Shown here one piece after another: positions 17,405 through 26,812 of a stretch of DNA of 64,000 bases; within the stretch, counting starts at the first letter, position 1; the number at the start of each line of letters is the position of its first letter. The stretch is from Nocardia sp. NBC_00565 (GTDB taxonomy: Bacteria; Actinomycetota; Actinomycetes; Mycobacteriales; Mycobacteriaceae): assembly GCF_036345915.1 (NCBI RefSeq), contig NZ_CP107785.1, positions 4,154,001 to 4,218,000 of the forward strand, written 5' to 3'. The notes below the pieces were generated by a model, which did not search any database, was not told where the DNA came from, and saw only the letters and a list, made by a program, of their open reading frames with translations. The translations under genes were made by a program, and so were the position numbers.

Positions 17405-19210
17405 GTGATTGCTGTGTTGCCACGCAAGACGCCGGAGCCGCGTGGAGAAGCGAATACTGTGTCGTCGCGCCGGGGGTTGACGGTTTCCACCGGATTGGCG
17501 GGGCTGTCCCTCGATGCCATGGCATCGGTCTCCTACGGTCCGGAAGCGATCGTGCTGGTGCTGGCCACCGCCGGTGGCGTCGGACTCGGCATGACCCTGC
17601 CGGTGACGCTGGCGATCGCCGCCCTGCTCGCCGTGCTGGTCGCCTCCTACCGACAGGTGATCGCGGCCTTCCCCGATGGCGGCGGCGCGTACGCGGTGGC
17701 GAAGCGGCATCTCGGCCATCGCACCAGCCTGGTCGCCGCGGCCTCGCTGATCGTCGACTACATCCTCAATGTCGCCGTCTCCATCGCCGCGGGCGTGGCG
17801 GCACTGACCTCGGCGTTCCCGGTCTTGCACGGGTACACGGTGTGGATCTGCCTGGCAATCCTGGTCGGGGTCACCGCGCTGAATCTGCTCGGCATCCGTG
17901 AAAGTGCGCGCGCCTTCATGATTCCGACCGTCGTTTTCGTAGCCGGCATCTTCGCCGTGATCATCGGCGGACTGGTGCGCTCGGAACCGGCCGCCGTCAC
18001 CACCGGGGTCGCGGCCGTCAGCGATATCCACACCATCGGAGTGCTGTTGCTGCTCAAGGCATTCTCCAGCGGCTGCGCGGCGCTCACCGGCGTCGAGGCG
18101 ATCGCGAATGCGGTACCCAGCTTCGACACACCGCAGGTCAAGCGCGCGCAGCGGGCGGAAGTGGCGCTCGGCGCGCTGCTCGGCGTCATGCTCATCGGGC
18201 TTGCTGTCCTCATCGAGAAGTTCTCGCTGCGGCCGATCGAGGGCACAACGGTACTGTCCCAGCTGACCGAGGCCGCGCTCGGACACGGAATCGGTTACTA
18301 CGTTGTGCAATTCGCGACCGTCGTACTACTTGCCCTGGCCGCCAACACTTCCTACGGCGGACTGCCCACACTCACCCGGATCCTGGCCGACGACAACTGT
18401 CTACCGCACCGGTTCGCGGTCAGCTCACCCCGTCAGGTGTACCGCTACGGAGTGCTGACCCTCGGCATGACCGCCGGCGTGTTGTTGATCGCGGCGCGCG
18501 GCGAGATGAATGCGCTCGTGCCGCTGTTCGCGATCGGGGTCTTCGTCGGTTTCACCATCGCGCAGATCGGCATGGTCCGGCACTGGTGGCAGACGCGCGT
18601 CGATGGCTGGCGCTGGCGGACCGCGCTCAACGGCTTCGGCGCGCTGCTCACCTGCGTCGCCGCGATCGTCACCACGGCAATGAAATTCACCGAGGGTGCC
18701 TGGCTGATCGTGCTGGTGCTGCCCGCGCTGGTGCTCGGCATGGAACGCATCCGCGGCGCATACACCAGGATCGGCGGCCGCCGCGGCAATGGCACGATTC
18801 CGGACCAGCCGCAGGCCAGCGGCACCGCGATCGTGGTGCCGGTCTCCGAGGTCTCCGATTTGAGCCGCGAGGCACTCTCGGCCGCCATGTCCATCGGCAA
18901 AGACGTTGTCGCCGTGCATGTCTGCCTGCCCGGCGAATCGGTGCGGGCCTTCACCAAGGCGTGGGAGGCATGGCATCCCGAGGTCAGGCTGGTGCTGCTC
19001 GAGGACAGCGACGCCACAGTGGGCGGACCCGTCGCACGCTATGTCCGGGAGAACTTCGCCGGACGGCGCAAGGTCGTTGTCATCGCCGAGATCGATCCAC
19101 CGCTCGGCTGGGACCGCGTGCTACCCAGCCATCGCAGCGACGAACTCGAACGCGAACTACGTCGGATGACCGACACCGTGGTCTGCCACCTGCGCGTTCA
19201 GGTGGTGTGA
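17405..19210 (+). CDS. APC-superfamily permease with cytoplasmic C-terminal domain
   Basis: After a short N-terminus the first helix begins with LSLDAMASVSYGPEAIVLVLATAGG, the motif of the APC/KUP-like family of amino-acid or cation permeases. About twelve helices run to residue ~460. The C-terminal domain (TAIVVPVSEVSDLSREALSAAM onward) is universal-stress-like and cytoplasmic. A start at GTG 17405 or GTG 17414 is preferred, because an upstream ATG at 17201 would overlap pdxT by about 100 bp. No substrate can be assigned. It is inserted between pdxT and tesB and faces the opposite way from both. Confidence 0.85.
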   Translation: MIAVLPRKTPEPRGEANTVSSRRGLTVSTGLAGLSLDAMASVSYGPEAIVLVLATAGGVGLGMTLPVTLAIAALLAVLVASYRQVIAAFPDGGGAYAVAKRHLGHRTSLVAAASLIVDYILNVAVSIAAGVAALTSAFPVLHGYTVWICLAILVGVTALNLLGIRESARAFMIPTVVFVAGIFAVIIGGLVRSEPAAVTTGVAAVSDIHTIGVLLLLKAFSSGCAALTGVEAIANAVPSFDTPQVKRAQRAEVALGALLGVMLIGLAVLIEKFSLRPIEGTTVLSQLTEAALGHGIGYYVVQFATVVLLALAANTSYGGLPTLTRILADDNCLPHRFAVSSPRQVYRYGVLTLGMTAGVLLIAARGEMNALVPLFAIGVFVGFTIAQIGMVRHWWQTRVDGWRWRTALNGFGALLTCVAAIVTTAMKFTEGAWLIVLVLPALVLGMERIRGAYTRIGGRRGNGTIPDQPQASGTAIVVPVSEVSDLSREALSAAMSIGKDVVAVHVCLPGESVRAFTKAWEAWHPEVRLVLLEDSDATVGGPVARYVRENFAGRRKVVVIAEIDPPLGWDRVLPSHRSDELERELRRMTDTVVCHLRVQVV

Positions 19211-19231
19211 GCCGCATGAGCGGCCACTCGG

Positions 19232-19468
19232 TCAGCGGGTGAATTTACAGCTCTGGTAGCCGCTGCTCGCATAGGTGCTGCGACCGGGGTCCAAGTAGTC
19301 CGAATCGCCCTGACCGTCGGGGCGGGAGTACAGCCAGACCGTCGCATTGGTCTGGTTGTCCAGCCCGCCCTTCCCGATGGCTATGTTGTAGGTCCGGTAC
19401 TCGTCCGGGTTGTCGATCCGGTCCGAATAGCCGGATCCGTTCTGATAGGTGAAGCTTCCGACAGCCAC
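19232..19468 (-). CDS. Small hypothetical protein
   Basis: The product is 78 residues from the GTG at 19468, which follows GGAGG at good spacing. A longer frame opens at 19570 but has no clear RBS. It is rich in Gly, Asn, Asp and Tyr, with the pieces VGSFTYQNGSG, NPDEYRTYNIAIG, NATVWLYSRPDG and a C-terminal Cys (SCKFTR). This composition suggests an extracellular beta protein such as a crystallin-like or I36 inhibitor-like domain. No signal peptide is present, so the gene may have lost its 5' end. The family is unassigned. Confidence 0.5.
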   Translation of the reverse strand: MAVGSFTYQNGSGYSDRIDNPDEYRTYNIAIGKGGLDNQTNATVWLYSRPDGQGDSDYLDPGRSTYASSGYQSCKFTR

Positions 19469-19604
19469 ATTCCTGCCTCCATTCTTGACGTTATGAAACC
19501 GTCGTTCCTGGTCGGCGACTTCTGCGCGGCAGTCTACGAGCGTCGTGAGACAAAACCGACCGATCGGCATTTTCCATCAATGGGAATAGCGGGCCGTTAT
19601 GCCG

Positions 19605-20426
19605 TCAGTCCTCGCGCAATGTGCGAATCAAGCCCTCTTGCACAACCGCCGCGACCAACTGACCCTGGCGGCTGAAAATCTTGCCGCCGGTCAGTGCGCG
19701 GCCGAAGCCCGCGGACGGGGAGGACTGGTCGTAGAGCAGCCACTCGTCGGCGCGGAACGGGCGCAGGAACCACATGGCGTGGTCCAGGGAGGCGTTCTGT
19801 GTGGGCTCGTCGGGGTGGTTGACCTTCGAGGAGCCGAGCAGGGTCATATCGCTCATGTACGCCAAGGTGCACACATGCACTACCGGATCGTCGGGCAGCG
19901 GGTGCCGGTAGCGGAACCACACCTGCTGCTGCGAGACGACGCCATCGCGGGGGATCACGACCTCTTGCGGCACGGTGCGAATATCCCAGTGCTCCCACTC
20001 GCGCATCAGCCACAGCCGCTCCGTACTCAGCGTGGTGCTGGCATCGGGCAGTTCGTCCGGCCCCTGCACCGACGGCATCTCATCCTGATGCTCCGGGCCT
20101 TCGTCACCGATATGGAACGACGCCGACATGGTGAAGATCGCGGCGCCGTCCTGCACGCCGGTCACCCGACGAGTACAGAAGGATCGGCCATCACGGATCC
20201 GCTCCACCAGGTACACGGTCCGCTCTTCCGGATTGCCCGGCCGCAGGAAGTACCCGTGCAGCGAATGCACTTGGAACCGCGGCTCCACCGTCCGTACCGC
20301 CGAAACCAGCGCCTGGCCGGCAACCTGTCCGCCGAATGTGCGCGGGAGCTGGGTCTTGGTGGACGCGCCACGGAAGATGTCCCGCTCGAGCCGCTCGATT
20401 TCCAGCGCCTCTTCGATTGTCGCCAT
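19605..20426 (-). CDS. tesB: Acyl-CoA thioesterase II (TesB type)
   Basis: This enzyme hydrolyses medium- to long-chain acyl-CoA to free fatty acid and CoA. The 273-residue product carries two hotdog domains. The first has RTFGGQVAGQALVSA and HSLHGYFLRPG; the second has SLDHAMWFLRPFRADEWLLYD and GRALTGGKIFSRQGQLVA, as in TesB. The ATG at 20426 is chosen, giving MATIEEALEIERLE. It corresponds to M. tuberculosis tesB2, which also lies between pdxT and pdxS. Confidence 0.95.
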   Translation of the reverse strand: MATIEEALEIERLERDIFRGASTKTQLPRTFGGQVAGQALVSAVRTVEPRFQVHSLHGYFLRPGNPEERTVYLVERIRDGRSFCTRRVTGVQDGAAIFTMSASFHIGDEGPEHQDEMPSVQGPDELPDASTTLSTERLWLMREWEHWDIRTVPQEVVIPRDGVVSQQQVWFRYRHPLPDDPVVHVCTLAYMSDMTLLGSSKVNHPDEPTQNASLDHAMWFLRPFRADEWLLYDQSSPSAGFGRALTGGKIFSRQGQLVAAVVQEGLIRTLRED

Positions 20427-20558
20427 GGGGCTGAGATTATCCCGCGAGCCCACACGGGCACCGCGCGGATGGCCGGTGATCCTTCGGCAACGAACGCACC
20501 CACCGCCTAGAACGGGGTGCCGGCAGTGGACGACGACTCCGTTTGATGGGATGGTTCG

Positions 20559-21185
20559 GTGCCGCATTTCGATCCGATCACCCGTGACGGTCTTGTCGAA
20601 CTCGTCGCGGGCCGCATCCTCGAACTCGGCGGGCGCGTGCTGATCGCGATCGACGGAGCCGACGCGGCCGAGCCCGTGGCCATCGCGGACCGCATCGCCA
20701 CGGCGCTGCGTGACACCGGGCGGGCGGCCGAGGCGGTCTCGCTGCACGACTACATCCGTCCTGCCTCGCTTCGAATGGAATTCGGGCGTACCGACGAGAT
20801 GTCCTATCGCACTGCGTGGTTCGATTACGCCGCGCTCGACCGCGAAGTCATCCGGGCGCTGCGTGACGACGCCCGCTGGCTGCCCGCGCTATGGGACGAG
20901 GAGCGCGACCGTTCGGCCCGCTCCCCCATCCGTGCCGCGGCTCCCGACACCGTTCTGCTGGTCGCGGGCCCCATGCTCTTCGGGCGCGGTCTGCACTTCG
21001 ATTTGACCGTACGGCTCGATATGTCCCAATCCGCGCTGCGCCGCCGCACCCCGGCCGAGGAGCGGTGGACCATTCCCGCGCTCTTGCGCCACGACAGCGA
21101 CAATCCGTACACCCCAACGTTTTTCATCCGCTGGGAACATCCGAATCGCCCCGCACTTCGTATCGACGACACCGCTCGTCGGTAA
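20559..21185 (+). CDS. Uridine-kinase-like protein without a P-loop
   Basis: The overall layout is that of small actinobacterial uridine-kinase-like NTPases: a lead helix, VLIAIDG-x-D, an SLHDYIRP segment, an FDYAALDREVIRAL segment, a long arginine-rich lid and an LxPALLR/RWEHPNRP end. The normal Walker A GxxGxGK(S/T) is replaced by GADAAEPVAIAD, which lacks the Gly-Lys-Ser/Thr core. ATP binding in the classical way is thus unlikely. The start is a GTG at 20559, giving 208 residues. It is divergent from tesB. Confidence 0.7.
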   Translation: MPHFDPITRDGLVELVAGRILELGGRVLIAIDGADAAEPVAIADRIATALRDTGRAAEAVSLHDYIRPASLRMEFGRTDEMSYRTAWFDYAALDREVIRALRDDARWLPALWDEERDRSARSPIRAAAPDTVLLVAGPMLFGRGLHFDLTVRLDMSQSALRRRTPAEERWTIPALLRHDSDNPYTPTFFIRWEHPNRPALRIDDTARR

Positions 21186-21378
21186 CGTCGCTCGTAGGCA
21201 AGGTCACGATTTCCGGGAACGATCCGCCTCATCCTGAAATCCCCTCCCCTCCTTGCAATTGTTTTGCGGTGTAATCGCTTTCACGTTTGACGTAAGGCAA
21301 TACATAGTTAGATGCGCATATCATAGTAACCAGATGTTTTGTGGCACTCCCCCACTGCCGAATTCAGCGAACACGACA

Positions 21379-21408
21379 AAGGTGGTGAGCGTATGCGCTC
21401 ACCACCTT
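21379..21408 (-). terminator. Terminator hairpin after the MTB12-like lipoprotein gene
   Basis: A perfect 13-bp stem with a TATG loop lies 49 bp beyond the stop codon of the lipoprotein gene. On the minus strand it is followed by TTTGTC, a weak U-tract. Confidence 0.75.
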
Positions 21409-21456
21409 CGAATGTCGCTGCGGCCCGGCCGAACCCACAGCGGCCGGGAGCAGAGA

Positions 21457-21948
21457 CTAACCGCAGGCCGGGGACTGCTGTCCGAGGTTGGTCAGCATGG
21501 TGCAGGCCCAACCCTTTTCGATCTTCCACTTGCCGTTTTCGGCGACGAAGGGCACATCGACGATGTTCTCCTGACCGTTGATGGTGAACTTCGCCTTGGC
21601 GTTGAGCGCGTCGCCGAAGGCGTTCACCTCGGTGACCTCGGCCTTCGCGCCCGCCTGCTGGTAGGCCTGGGCCAGCCGGCCGGGCAGCTCCGGATCCGCC
21701 TGCGCGCCCTGGACCAGATCCAGCTTCTCCGCGTTCGGTACCGACGGGTCGAGCGCGCGGAGCAACTGGGCATTGAGTTCGGCGACGGTCGGAGTCGGCG
21801 GGAGGTTCGCGTTCGACTTCGTGGTCGAGCTGGTCGCGGTCGGTGTAGTCGGTGTCTTCGAATCATCGCCGCCACACGCCGACAGGCTCAGTGCCGCCAC
21901 GACAGCCAGGCCGGAAATCGCGATACGTCCGGTCTTACGAAGCTTCAA
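21457..21948 (-). CDS. MTB12-like lipoprotein
   Basis: A TTG start at 21948 with GGACGAG upstream gives MKLRKTGRIAISGLAVVAALSLSACGG, a clear lipoprotein signal with lipobox LSAC. A Thr/Pro/Ser linker follows, then a domain with LNAQLLRALDPSVPNAEKLDLVQGA, FTINGQ, DVPFVAENGKWKIEKGWAC and a final Cys. This matches the low-molecular-weight antigen MTB12 domain of mycolate-containing actinobacteria. It is predicted to be anchored to the outer face of the membrane; the function is unknown. The two C-terminal cysteines may form a disulfide. Confidence 0.85.
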   Translation of the reverse strand: MKLRKTGRIAISGLAVVAALSLSACGGDDSKTPTTPTATSSTTKSNANLPPTPTVAELNAQLLRALDPSVPNAEKLDLVQGAQADPELPGRLAQAYQQAGAKAEVTEVNAFGDALNAKAKFTINGQENIVDVPFVAENGKWKIEKGWACTMLTNLGQQSPACG

Positions 21949-22134
21949 CTGCTCGTCCTTTGCGTTCGAATGGGTTGCGCTGTCCCGACGGCGCTCCCAC
22001 CCGGACTGCCGCCGGCACGCACCGAATCCCGAAGCTACCCAGGAACTCTGTGGCGGCAATAAGGCAACGATGAGGGCCGTGACAGCTTCTGCTACGCGAC
22101 CAACGCCGAACCCCGACATTGCCGTCCTACGCAC

Positions 22135-22166
22135 ACGAGCGGGGACTCCGCTGAGTCCCCGCTCGT
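22135..22166 (-). terminator. Terminator hairpin downstream of pdxS
   Basis: A perfect 13-bp stem (22135-22147 with 22154-22166) closes a 6-base loop 17 bp after the pdxS stop. No strong U-tract follows. Confidence 0.7.
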
Positions 22167-22182
22167 CACGACAATCCGCAGC

Positions 22183-23112
22183 TCACCAACCGCGCTCGGC
22201 CAGCCGGTGATCGACCGGTAGCTCCTCGACATTGATGCCGACCATGGCCTCGCCCAGCCCGCGCGAGACCTTCGCCAGCACATCCGGGTCGTCGTAGAAG
22301 GTGGTCGCCTTGACGATGGCGGCGGCGCGCTCGGCCGGGTTGCCGGACTTGAAGATGCCCGACCCGACGAACACACCTTCGGCACCGAGCTGCATCATCA
22401 TCGCGGCGTCGGCGGGGGTGGCGATGCCGCCTGCGGTGAACAGCACGACGGGCAGCTTGCCGGTCTGGGCGACCTCCTTGACCAGCTCGTAGGGGGCCTG
22501 CAGCTCCTTGGCCGCGACGAACAGTTCGTCCTCGGGCAGCGATGACAGCTTGCGGATCTCACCGCGGATCTTGCGCATGTGGGTGGTGGCGTTGGAGACG
22601 TCACCGGTGCCCGCCTCACCCTTGGAGCGGATCATGGCCGCGCCCTCGGTGATCCGGCGCAGCGCCTCGCCCAGGTTGGTCGCACCACAGACGAAGGGAA
22701 TGGTGAAGTTCCACTTGTCGATGTGGTTGGCGTAGTCGGCCGGGGTCAGCACCTCGGACTCGTCGATGTAGTCGACGCCGAGACTCTGCAGGATCTGCGC
22801 CTCCACGAAGTGGCCGATGCGGGCCTTGGCCATGACCGGGATGGAGACGGCGGCGATGATGCCGTCGATCATGTCCGGGTCGCTCATCCGGGAGACGCCG
22901 CCCTGCGCGCGGATATCGGCCGGAACACGCTCCAGCGCCATCACCGCGACGGCACCGGCGTCCTCGGCGATCTTGGCCTGCTCGGGGGTGACGACATCCA
23001 TGATCACCCCGCCCTTGAGCATCTCGGCCATCCCGCGCTTCACGCGGGCGGTGCCGATGGTGTTGGTGGTCTCGGGCGTGGTCACGGCAAACTCCTGAGT
23101 CATATGCGCCAA
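22183..23112 (-). CDS. pdxS: Pyridoxal 5'-phosphate synthase lyase subunit PdxS
   Basis: PdxS condenses ribose 5-phosphate, glyceraldehyde 3-phosphate and ammonia (from PdxT) to PLP. The core from [22 protein letters not shown] to the end is nearly invariant. It includes [23 protein letters not shown] with the catalytic lysine, [16 protein letters not shown] and [32 protein letters not shown]. Starts at residue 1 or 4 are both possible; the first 20 residues are not conserved. The 309-residue length is normal. Confidence 0.98.
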   Translation of the reverse strand: MAHMTQEFAVTTPETTNTIGTARVKRGMAEMLKGGVIMDVVTPEQAKIAEDAGAVAVMALERVPADIRAQGGVSRMSDPDMIDGIIAAVSIPVMAKARIGHFVEAQILQSLGVDYIDESEVLTPADYANHIDKWNFTIPFVCGATNLGEALRRITEGAAMIRSKGEAGTGDVSNATTHMRKIRGEIRKLSSLPEDELFVAAKELQAPYELVKEVAQTGKLPVVLFTAGGIATPADAAMMMQLGAEGVFVGSGIFKSGNPAERAAAIVKATTFYDDPDVLAKVSRGLGEAMVGINVEELPVDHRLAERGW

Positions 23113-23342
23113 TCGGGTCGCTCGGAACTGACGACACTGATTCTAGGCGGGCCGATCAGGCCACTTGATAGCCAGTTGGACAGCACTGGCCTTGCTCCGA
23201 CCAGCGGGTCTGCACGCGATCGGTATCGACTGGACCGATCGAGGGGTGCTCGGGAGGTGGCGGGCACGCGGATCCGGTGCGGAACTGGATTCGCCGGGCC
23301 GGCGCATTATTCCGCCGCCCCGGCGAACACCGGGTTTTCGTA

Positions 23343-23435
23343 CTAGAGCGGGCCGATGACCAGCAACTGCGACCAATATTCCGCAGCGCCGGGACCCAAC
23401 AACGGCAACAGGAAATCGAACAACAGGTAGGACAT
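23343..23435 (-). CDS. 30-residue hydrophobic small protein with strong ribosome-binding site
   Basis: An ATG at 23435, preceded by GTGGAGGTAAG, opens a 31-codon frame ending in TAG. The peptide begins MSYLLFDFLLPLLGPG and ends EYWSQLLVIGPL, so it is almost wholly hydrophobic with one Glu, one Asp and one Tyr-Trp-Ser patch. It would span or lie on the membrane once. It sits alone in the 523-bp gap between pdxS and the nudix gene. The RBS and frame are visible; expression and function are not. Confidence 0.45.
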   Translation of the reverse strand: MSYLLFDFLLPLLGPGAAEYWSQLLVIGPL

Positions 23436-23635
23436 GTACTGCTTACCTCCACGCACCAACGGATATCTCACTGCAGTGGAATCACCACCGGAATCCCCGG
23501 TAGCGCTTCCCCATGAGCACTACCCAGGCGGCATCAATCCAGTCGCGACGCTATCACGATCGTGAAACACATCACAGGTGAAAGATCCAGGCGCGCAGGT
23601 GGATCGCAGGGGTAGTTGATGCCAAGGCACCGCGC

Positions 23636-24676
23636 TCAGCGGATGGAGCGCACCTCGGGGTCTGTGTCTCCGGATGCGGCCGCGGCGGCCTCGGGGAGCA
23701 GTTGGTCCAGGTGGTAGGGGTAGACGGTTTCACCGGTGTGATCCAACGCGACGATGTCCGAACCGGTGCACCACTTGTTGGCGGTGATGCTGCGACGCTC
23801 GACGGCGGTCAGATTGCCCGCCTTGGGGTCGTAGGCCGGTACCCGCAGCGCGAAGAACAGTTCCTCGGCGCGAATGAGCTCGCCGTCGAAGGGGAACACC
23901 GCGACCCGCCGCCAGATCGGCCCGCGCAGGTTCGCCGGGTCAGCGGTGTAGCCGGTCTCCTCCCACAGTTCCCGCACCGCGGCGCTGCGCAAGGTCTCCC
24001 CCGGTTCGACGCCGCCGCCGATGGTGAACCAGAAGGAGACGTCCGGAGTCTTGGGGTCGTTACCGCGCATCAGCAGCACCCGATCCTGTTCGTCGAGCAG
24101 TACGACCCGCGCGGACGTGCGGACGGTGTCGACAGCCAGACCGGTCGAAGCCGCGGGGGTGGCGCGCTCACTGATCTCGAAGTAGGTCGGCAGCGGCGCG
24201 GTACCCCCGAGGTGCAGGATGCGGACCGGACGACGGGTGCGCAGGGCGAGGGTGTCACGGACGGCGTCGTTGTGAAAGCGACGCGCGATCAAGACGCGGG
24301 CCTCGGCGTCGGCGAGTTCGGCGACCTGTTGCGGACGTAGCCGGGCGATATCGATCGCGGAAAGCGCTGCCGAGAGCTGGTTTTCGACGGTCTCACGATC
24401 GGCGCGACCCGCTCGCTCCGCGCGATCCGCCAGCGCGGCTAGACGTTTGGCCTGCTCGGACGGTGCCGAATCGGGACCCGCGATGGCGACGGCGACGGAC
24501 CTGGCCACCACCGCGCGCCGGGCCAGCGCCGAGTCCAATGCCAGCCACGACTGGTCCGAACGCACGTGCAGCCGGTCGAGCCGGTTGGCGGTCGAGGCCG
24601 CCCATAGACCGATCGCGACGATCACCGCCGCGATCAGCGCGAGAACGAGAACCGCTGTCGCGGAGAAAGTAATCAT
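23636..24676 (-). CDS. Membrane-anchored nudix hydrolase
   Basis: A single N-terminal membrane helix (about 6-28) is followed by a helical region of roughly 110 residues. A nudix domain comes next, with the box GGGVEPGETLRSAAVRELWEETG, which fits GX5EX7REUXEEXGU. The protein therefore hydrolyses a nucleoside-diphosphate-linked substrate, most likely on the cytoplasmic face. M. tuberculosis Rv2609c has the same position beside pimA. The downstream link to PIM synthesis suggests a nucleotide-sugar or lipid precursor as substrate, but this is inference. Confidence 0.9.
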   Translation of the reverse strand: MITFSATAVLVLALIAAVIVAIGLWAASTANRLDRLHVRSDQSWLALDSALARRAVVARSVAVAIAGPDSAPSEQAKRLAALADRAERAGRADRETVENQLSAALSAIDIARLRPQQVAELADAEARVLIARRFHNDAVRDTLALRTRRPVRILHLGGTAPLPTYFEISERATPAASTGLAVDTVRTSARVVLLDEQDRVLLMRGNDPKTPDVSFWFTIGGGVEPGETLRSAAVRELWEETGYTADPANLRGPIWRRVAVFPFDGELIRAEELFFALRVPAYDPKAGNLTAVERRSITANKWCTGSDIVALDHTGETVYPYHLDQLLPEAAAAASGDTDPEVRSIR

Positions 24677-24692
24677 CTGGAAGCCCTCACCC

Positions 24693-25817
24693 TCATCCGG
24701 CAGCCCGGACCCGGGTGTCCCCGACGGTCACCGTCTCGTACACGCGCAGGATCTGTTCGGCGACCACGGGCCAGTCGTATTCGCCGACCACCTGGTTGGC
24801 GGTGTGGACCAGTGCTCCGCGGCGGACGTCGTCGGTGAGCAAGGTGTCCAAGGCCGCGGCGAGGCGGGCCGAATCTCCCACCGGGACCAGCATGCCCGCC
24901 GTTCCGTCGCGCAGCACGCGCCGGAACGCGTCCAAATCGCTTGCCACCACGGCGGTTCCGGCGGCCATCGCCTCGATCAGGATGATGCCGAAGCTCTCGC
25001 CGCCGAGATTGGGCGCGACATAGACATCCGCACTGCGCATCGCCGAGGCCTTCTCCGCATCCGAGACCTGCCCGAGGAAGCGCAGATGCCGGGCGAGCGG
25101 TCCGGCCTCGCGACGCAGCCGGTCCTCCTCACCGCGCCCGACGATGAGGATCTCGACATCCGGATGCCTGCGCACCAATTGGGGCAGCGCGCCGAGTAGC
25201 ACCTCTATCCCCTTGCGGGGTTCGTCGTAGCGACCGAGGAACAGCACCGTCCTGCCCACCCGCGGATAGCCCGGCAGCATCGGCGCGCGTGCGAAGGCGG
25301 GCACGTCGACGCCGTTGGGAATCTCCACCGCGTCGGAGCCGAGCGCCTCCACCTGCCAGCGCCGTGCCAGCTCCGAGACGGCGATCCGGCCGCTGATCTT
25401 CTCGTGATACGGCCGCAGCACGCCCTGAAAGGTGCTCAGCACCAACGATTTCGTGGTCGAGGTGTGGAAGGTCGCGACAATCGGCCCTTCGGCGATCTTC
25501 AGCGCGAGCATGGACAGGCTGGGCGCGTTCGGCTCATGGATGTGCAGCACATCGAAGTCGTTGCCGTCGATCCAGCGGCGAATTCTGGTGTAGGCCATGG
25601 GACCGAAGGACAGCCGCGCGACCGAGCCGTTGTACGGAATCGCCACCGCGCGACCGGCCGACACCACGAACTCCGGCAGCGGTGTGTCCTCGGACGCGGG
25701 CGCCAGCACGCTCACCCGATGGCCGCGCTCGATGAAGACCCGCGCCAGTTCCACGACATGGGCCTGCACCCCACCGGGAACATCGAACGAATAGGGGCAG
25801 ACCATGCCGATTTTCAT
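24693..25817 (-). CDS. pimA: Phosphatidylinositol alpha-mannosyltransferase PimA
   Basis: PimA transfers mannose from GDP-mannose to the 2-position of the inositol ring of phosphatidylinositol, the first step of PIM synthesis at the inner leaflet. The 374-residue GT4 enzyme begins MKIGMVCPYSFDVPGGVQAHV and has the conserved HIHEPNAPSLS. The GDP-mannose E-x7-E motif is in ESFGIILIEAMAAG. It overlaps the patA stop by four bases (ATGA). The order pgsA-patA-pimA is conserved. Confidence 0.97.
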   Translation of the reverse strand: MKIGMVCPYSFDVPGGVQAHVVELARVFIERGHRVSVLAPASEDTPLPEFVVSAGRAVAIPYNGSVARLSFGPMAYTRIRRWIDGNDFDVLHIHEPNAPSLSMLALKIAEGPIVATFHTSTTKSLVLSTFQGVLRPYHEKISGRIAVSELARRWQVEALGSDAVEIPNGVDVPAFARAPMLPGYPRVGRTVLFLGRYDEPRKGIEVLLGALPQLVRRHPDVEILIVGRGEEDRLRREAGPLARHLRFLGQVSDAEKASAMRSADVYVAPNLGGESFGIILIEAMAAGTAVVASDLDAFRRVLRDGTAGMLVPVGDSARLAAALDTLLTDDVRRGALVHTANQVVGEYDWPVVAEQILRVYETVTVGDTRVRAAG

Positions 25818-26812
25818 GGCTTCTTCTCCCCTTGGGCACTGTCGATCCCGGCCTGCGCCGCGGCGATCCTGGCTCGCCGCTGCGCCGAAAGGTCGTCCTC
25901 CCATTGTGGCTGCAACATGTGCCAATCGGCCGGATACTCGGCGATATTGGCCGCGAACCGATCGGCCAGGGCCTGGGTCGCCGCCGCCACGCCGCCCGAA
26001 ACATCCAGCGGCGCTTCGGTCTTCATACCCCAGCCCTCGCGGCCCTCGGCATCGACGGTGAACCAGACGTGCACCGGGATCAGCGCCGCGCCGGTTTCGA
26101 TCGCCAACTTGGCCGCGCCGGCCGGCAACCAGGTGCGCTCGCCGTACATGGTCACCGGCACGCCCTTACCGGTCAGGTCGCGCTCCCCCATCAGGCATAC
26201 GACCTTGTTCTCGCGCAGGCGGGCCGCCAGGATGGGGAACGGCGGCTGCTCACCGCCGGTCAGCGGGAACACCTCGAAACCCAGGCTCTCCCGGTAGGCG
26301 ACGAACCGCTCGAACAGCGACTCGGGCTGCAGCCGTTCCGCGACGGTCGCGAGCCCGCCGTGATTGGCGACCAGCCAGACACCGGCGGCATCCCAGTTTC
26401 CGGAGTGCGGCAGCGCCAACACCGCACCGTGCCCCTGCGCGAGCGCCGCCTCTAGGTTCTCCACCCCGTCCAAGGGGGAACTGGTCAGCGCCGCATGGTC
26501 CATCGTCGGCAGCCGGAAGGCTTCGCGCCAGTAGCGCGCGTAGGAGCGCATGCTCGCCCGGATCAGTTCATCGGGGACCTGCTCGGGCGTCACACCGGTG
26601 ACGCGAGCCAGGTTGCGCCGCAACTGATTCGGCGCACCACCCGTGCGGAACGCGCGATTCGCCTTGTCCGCGGCCCGACTACCGCCCCAGTCGAACGCCC
26701 GGCGCGCCGTCGATTCCGGCAAGATCCGCACCAGGCGCCAGCCGGCCGCGTAGGCCCAGTCCGTCAGTCCGGACTTGATCCGCGAGCCGAAACCGTGGGG
26801 CTGGGAACTCAC
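25814..26812 (-). CDS. patA: Phosphatidylinositol mannoside acyltransferase PatA
   Basis: PatA adds palmitate to the 6-position of the mannose of PIM1/PIM2. The 332-residue product from the GTG at 26812 contains the acyltransferase HX4D motif as HSGNWDAAGVW, followed by LMGERDLTGKGVPVTMYG, as in LpxL/HtrB-like acyltransferases. The GTG overlaps the pgsA stop (GTGA), which supports this start over a longer one. It corresponds to Rv2611c. Confidence 0.95.
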   Translation of the reverse strand: MSSQPHGFGSRIKSGLTDWAYAAGWRLVRILPESTARRAFDWGGSRAADKANRAFRTGGAPNQLRRNLARVTGVTPEQVPDELIRASMRSYARYWREAFRLPTMDHAALTSSPLDGVENLEAALAQGHGAVLALPHSGNWDAAGVWLVANHGGLATVAERLQPESLFERFVAYRESLGFEVFPLTGGEQPPFPILAARLRENKVVCLMGERDLTGKGVPVTMYGERTWLPAGAAKLAIETGAALIPVHVWFTVDAEGREGWGMKTEAPLDVSGGVAAATQALADRFAANIAEYPADWHMLQPQWEDDLSAQRRARIAAAQAGIDSAQGEKKP

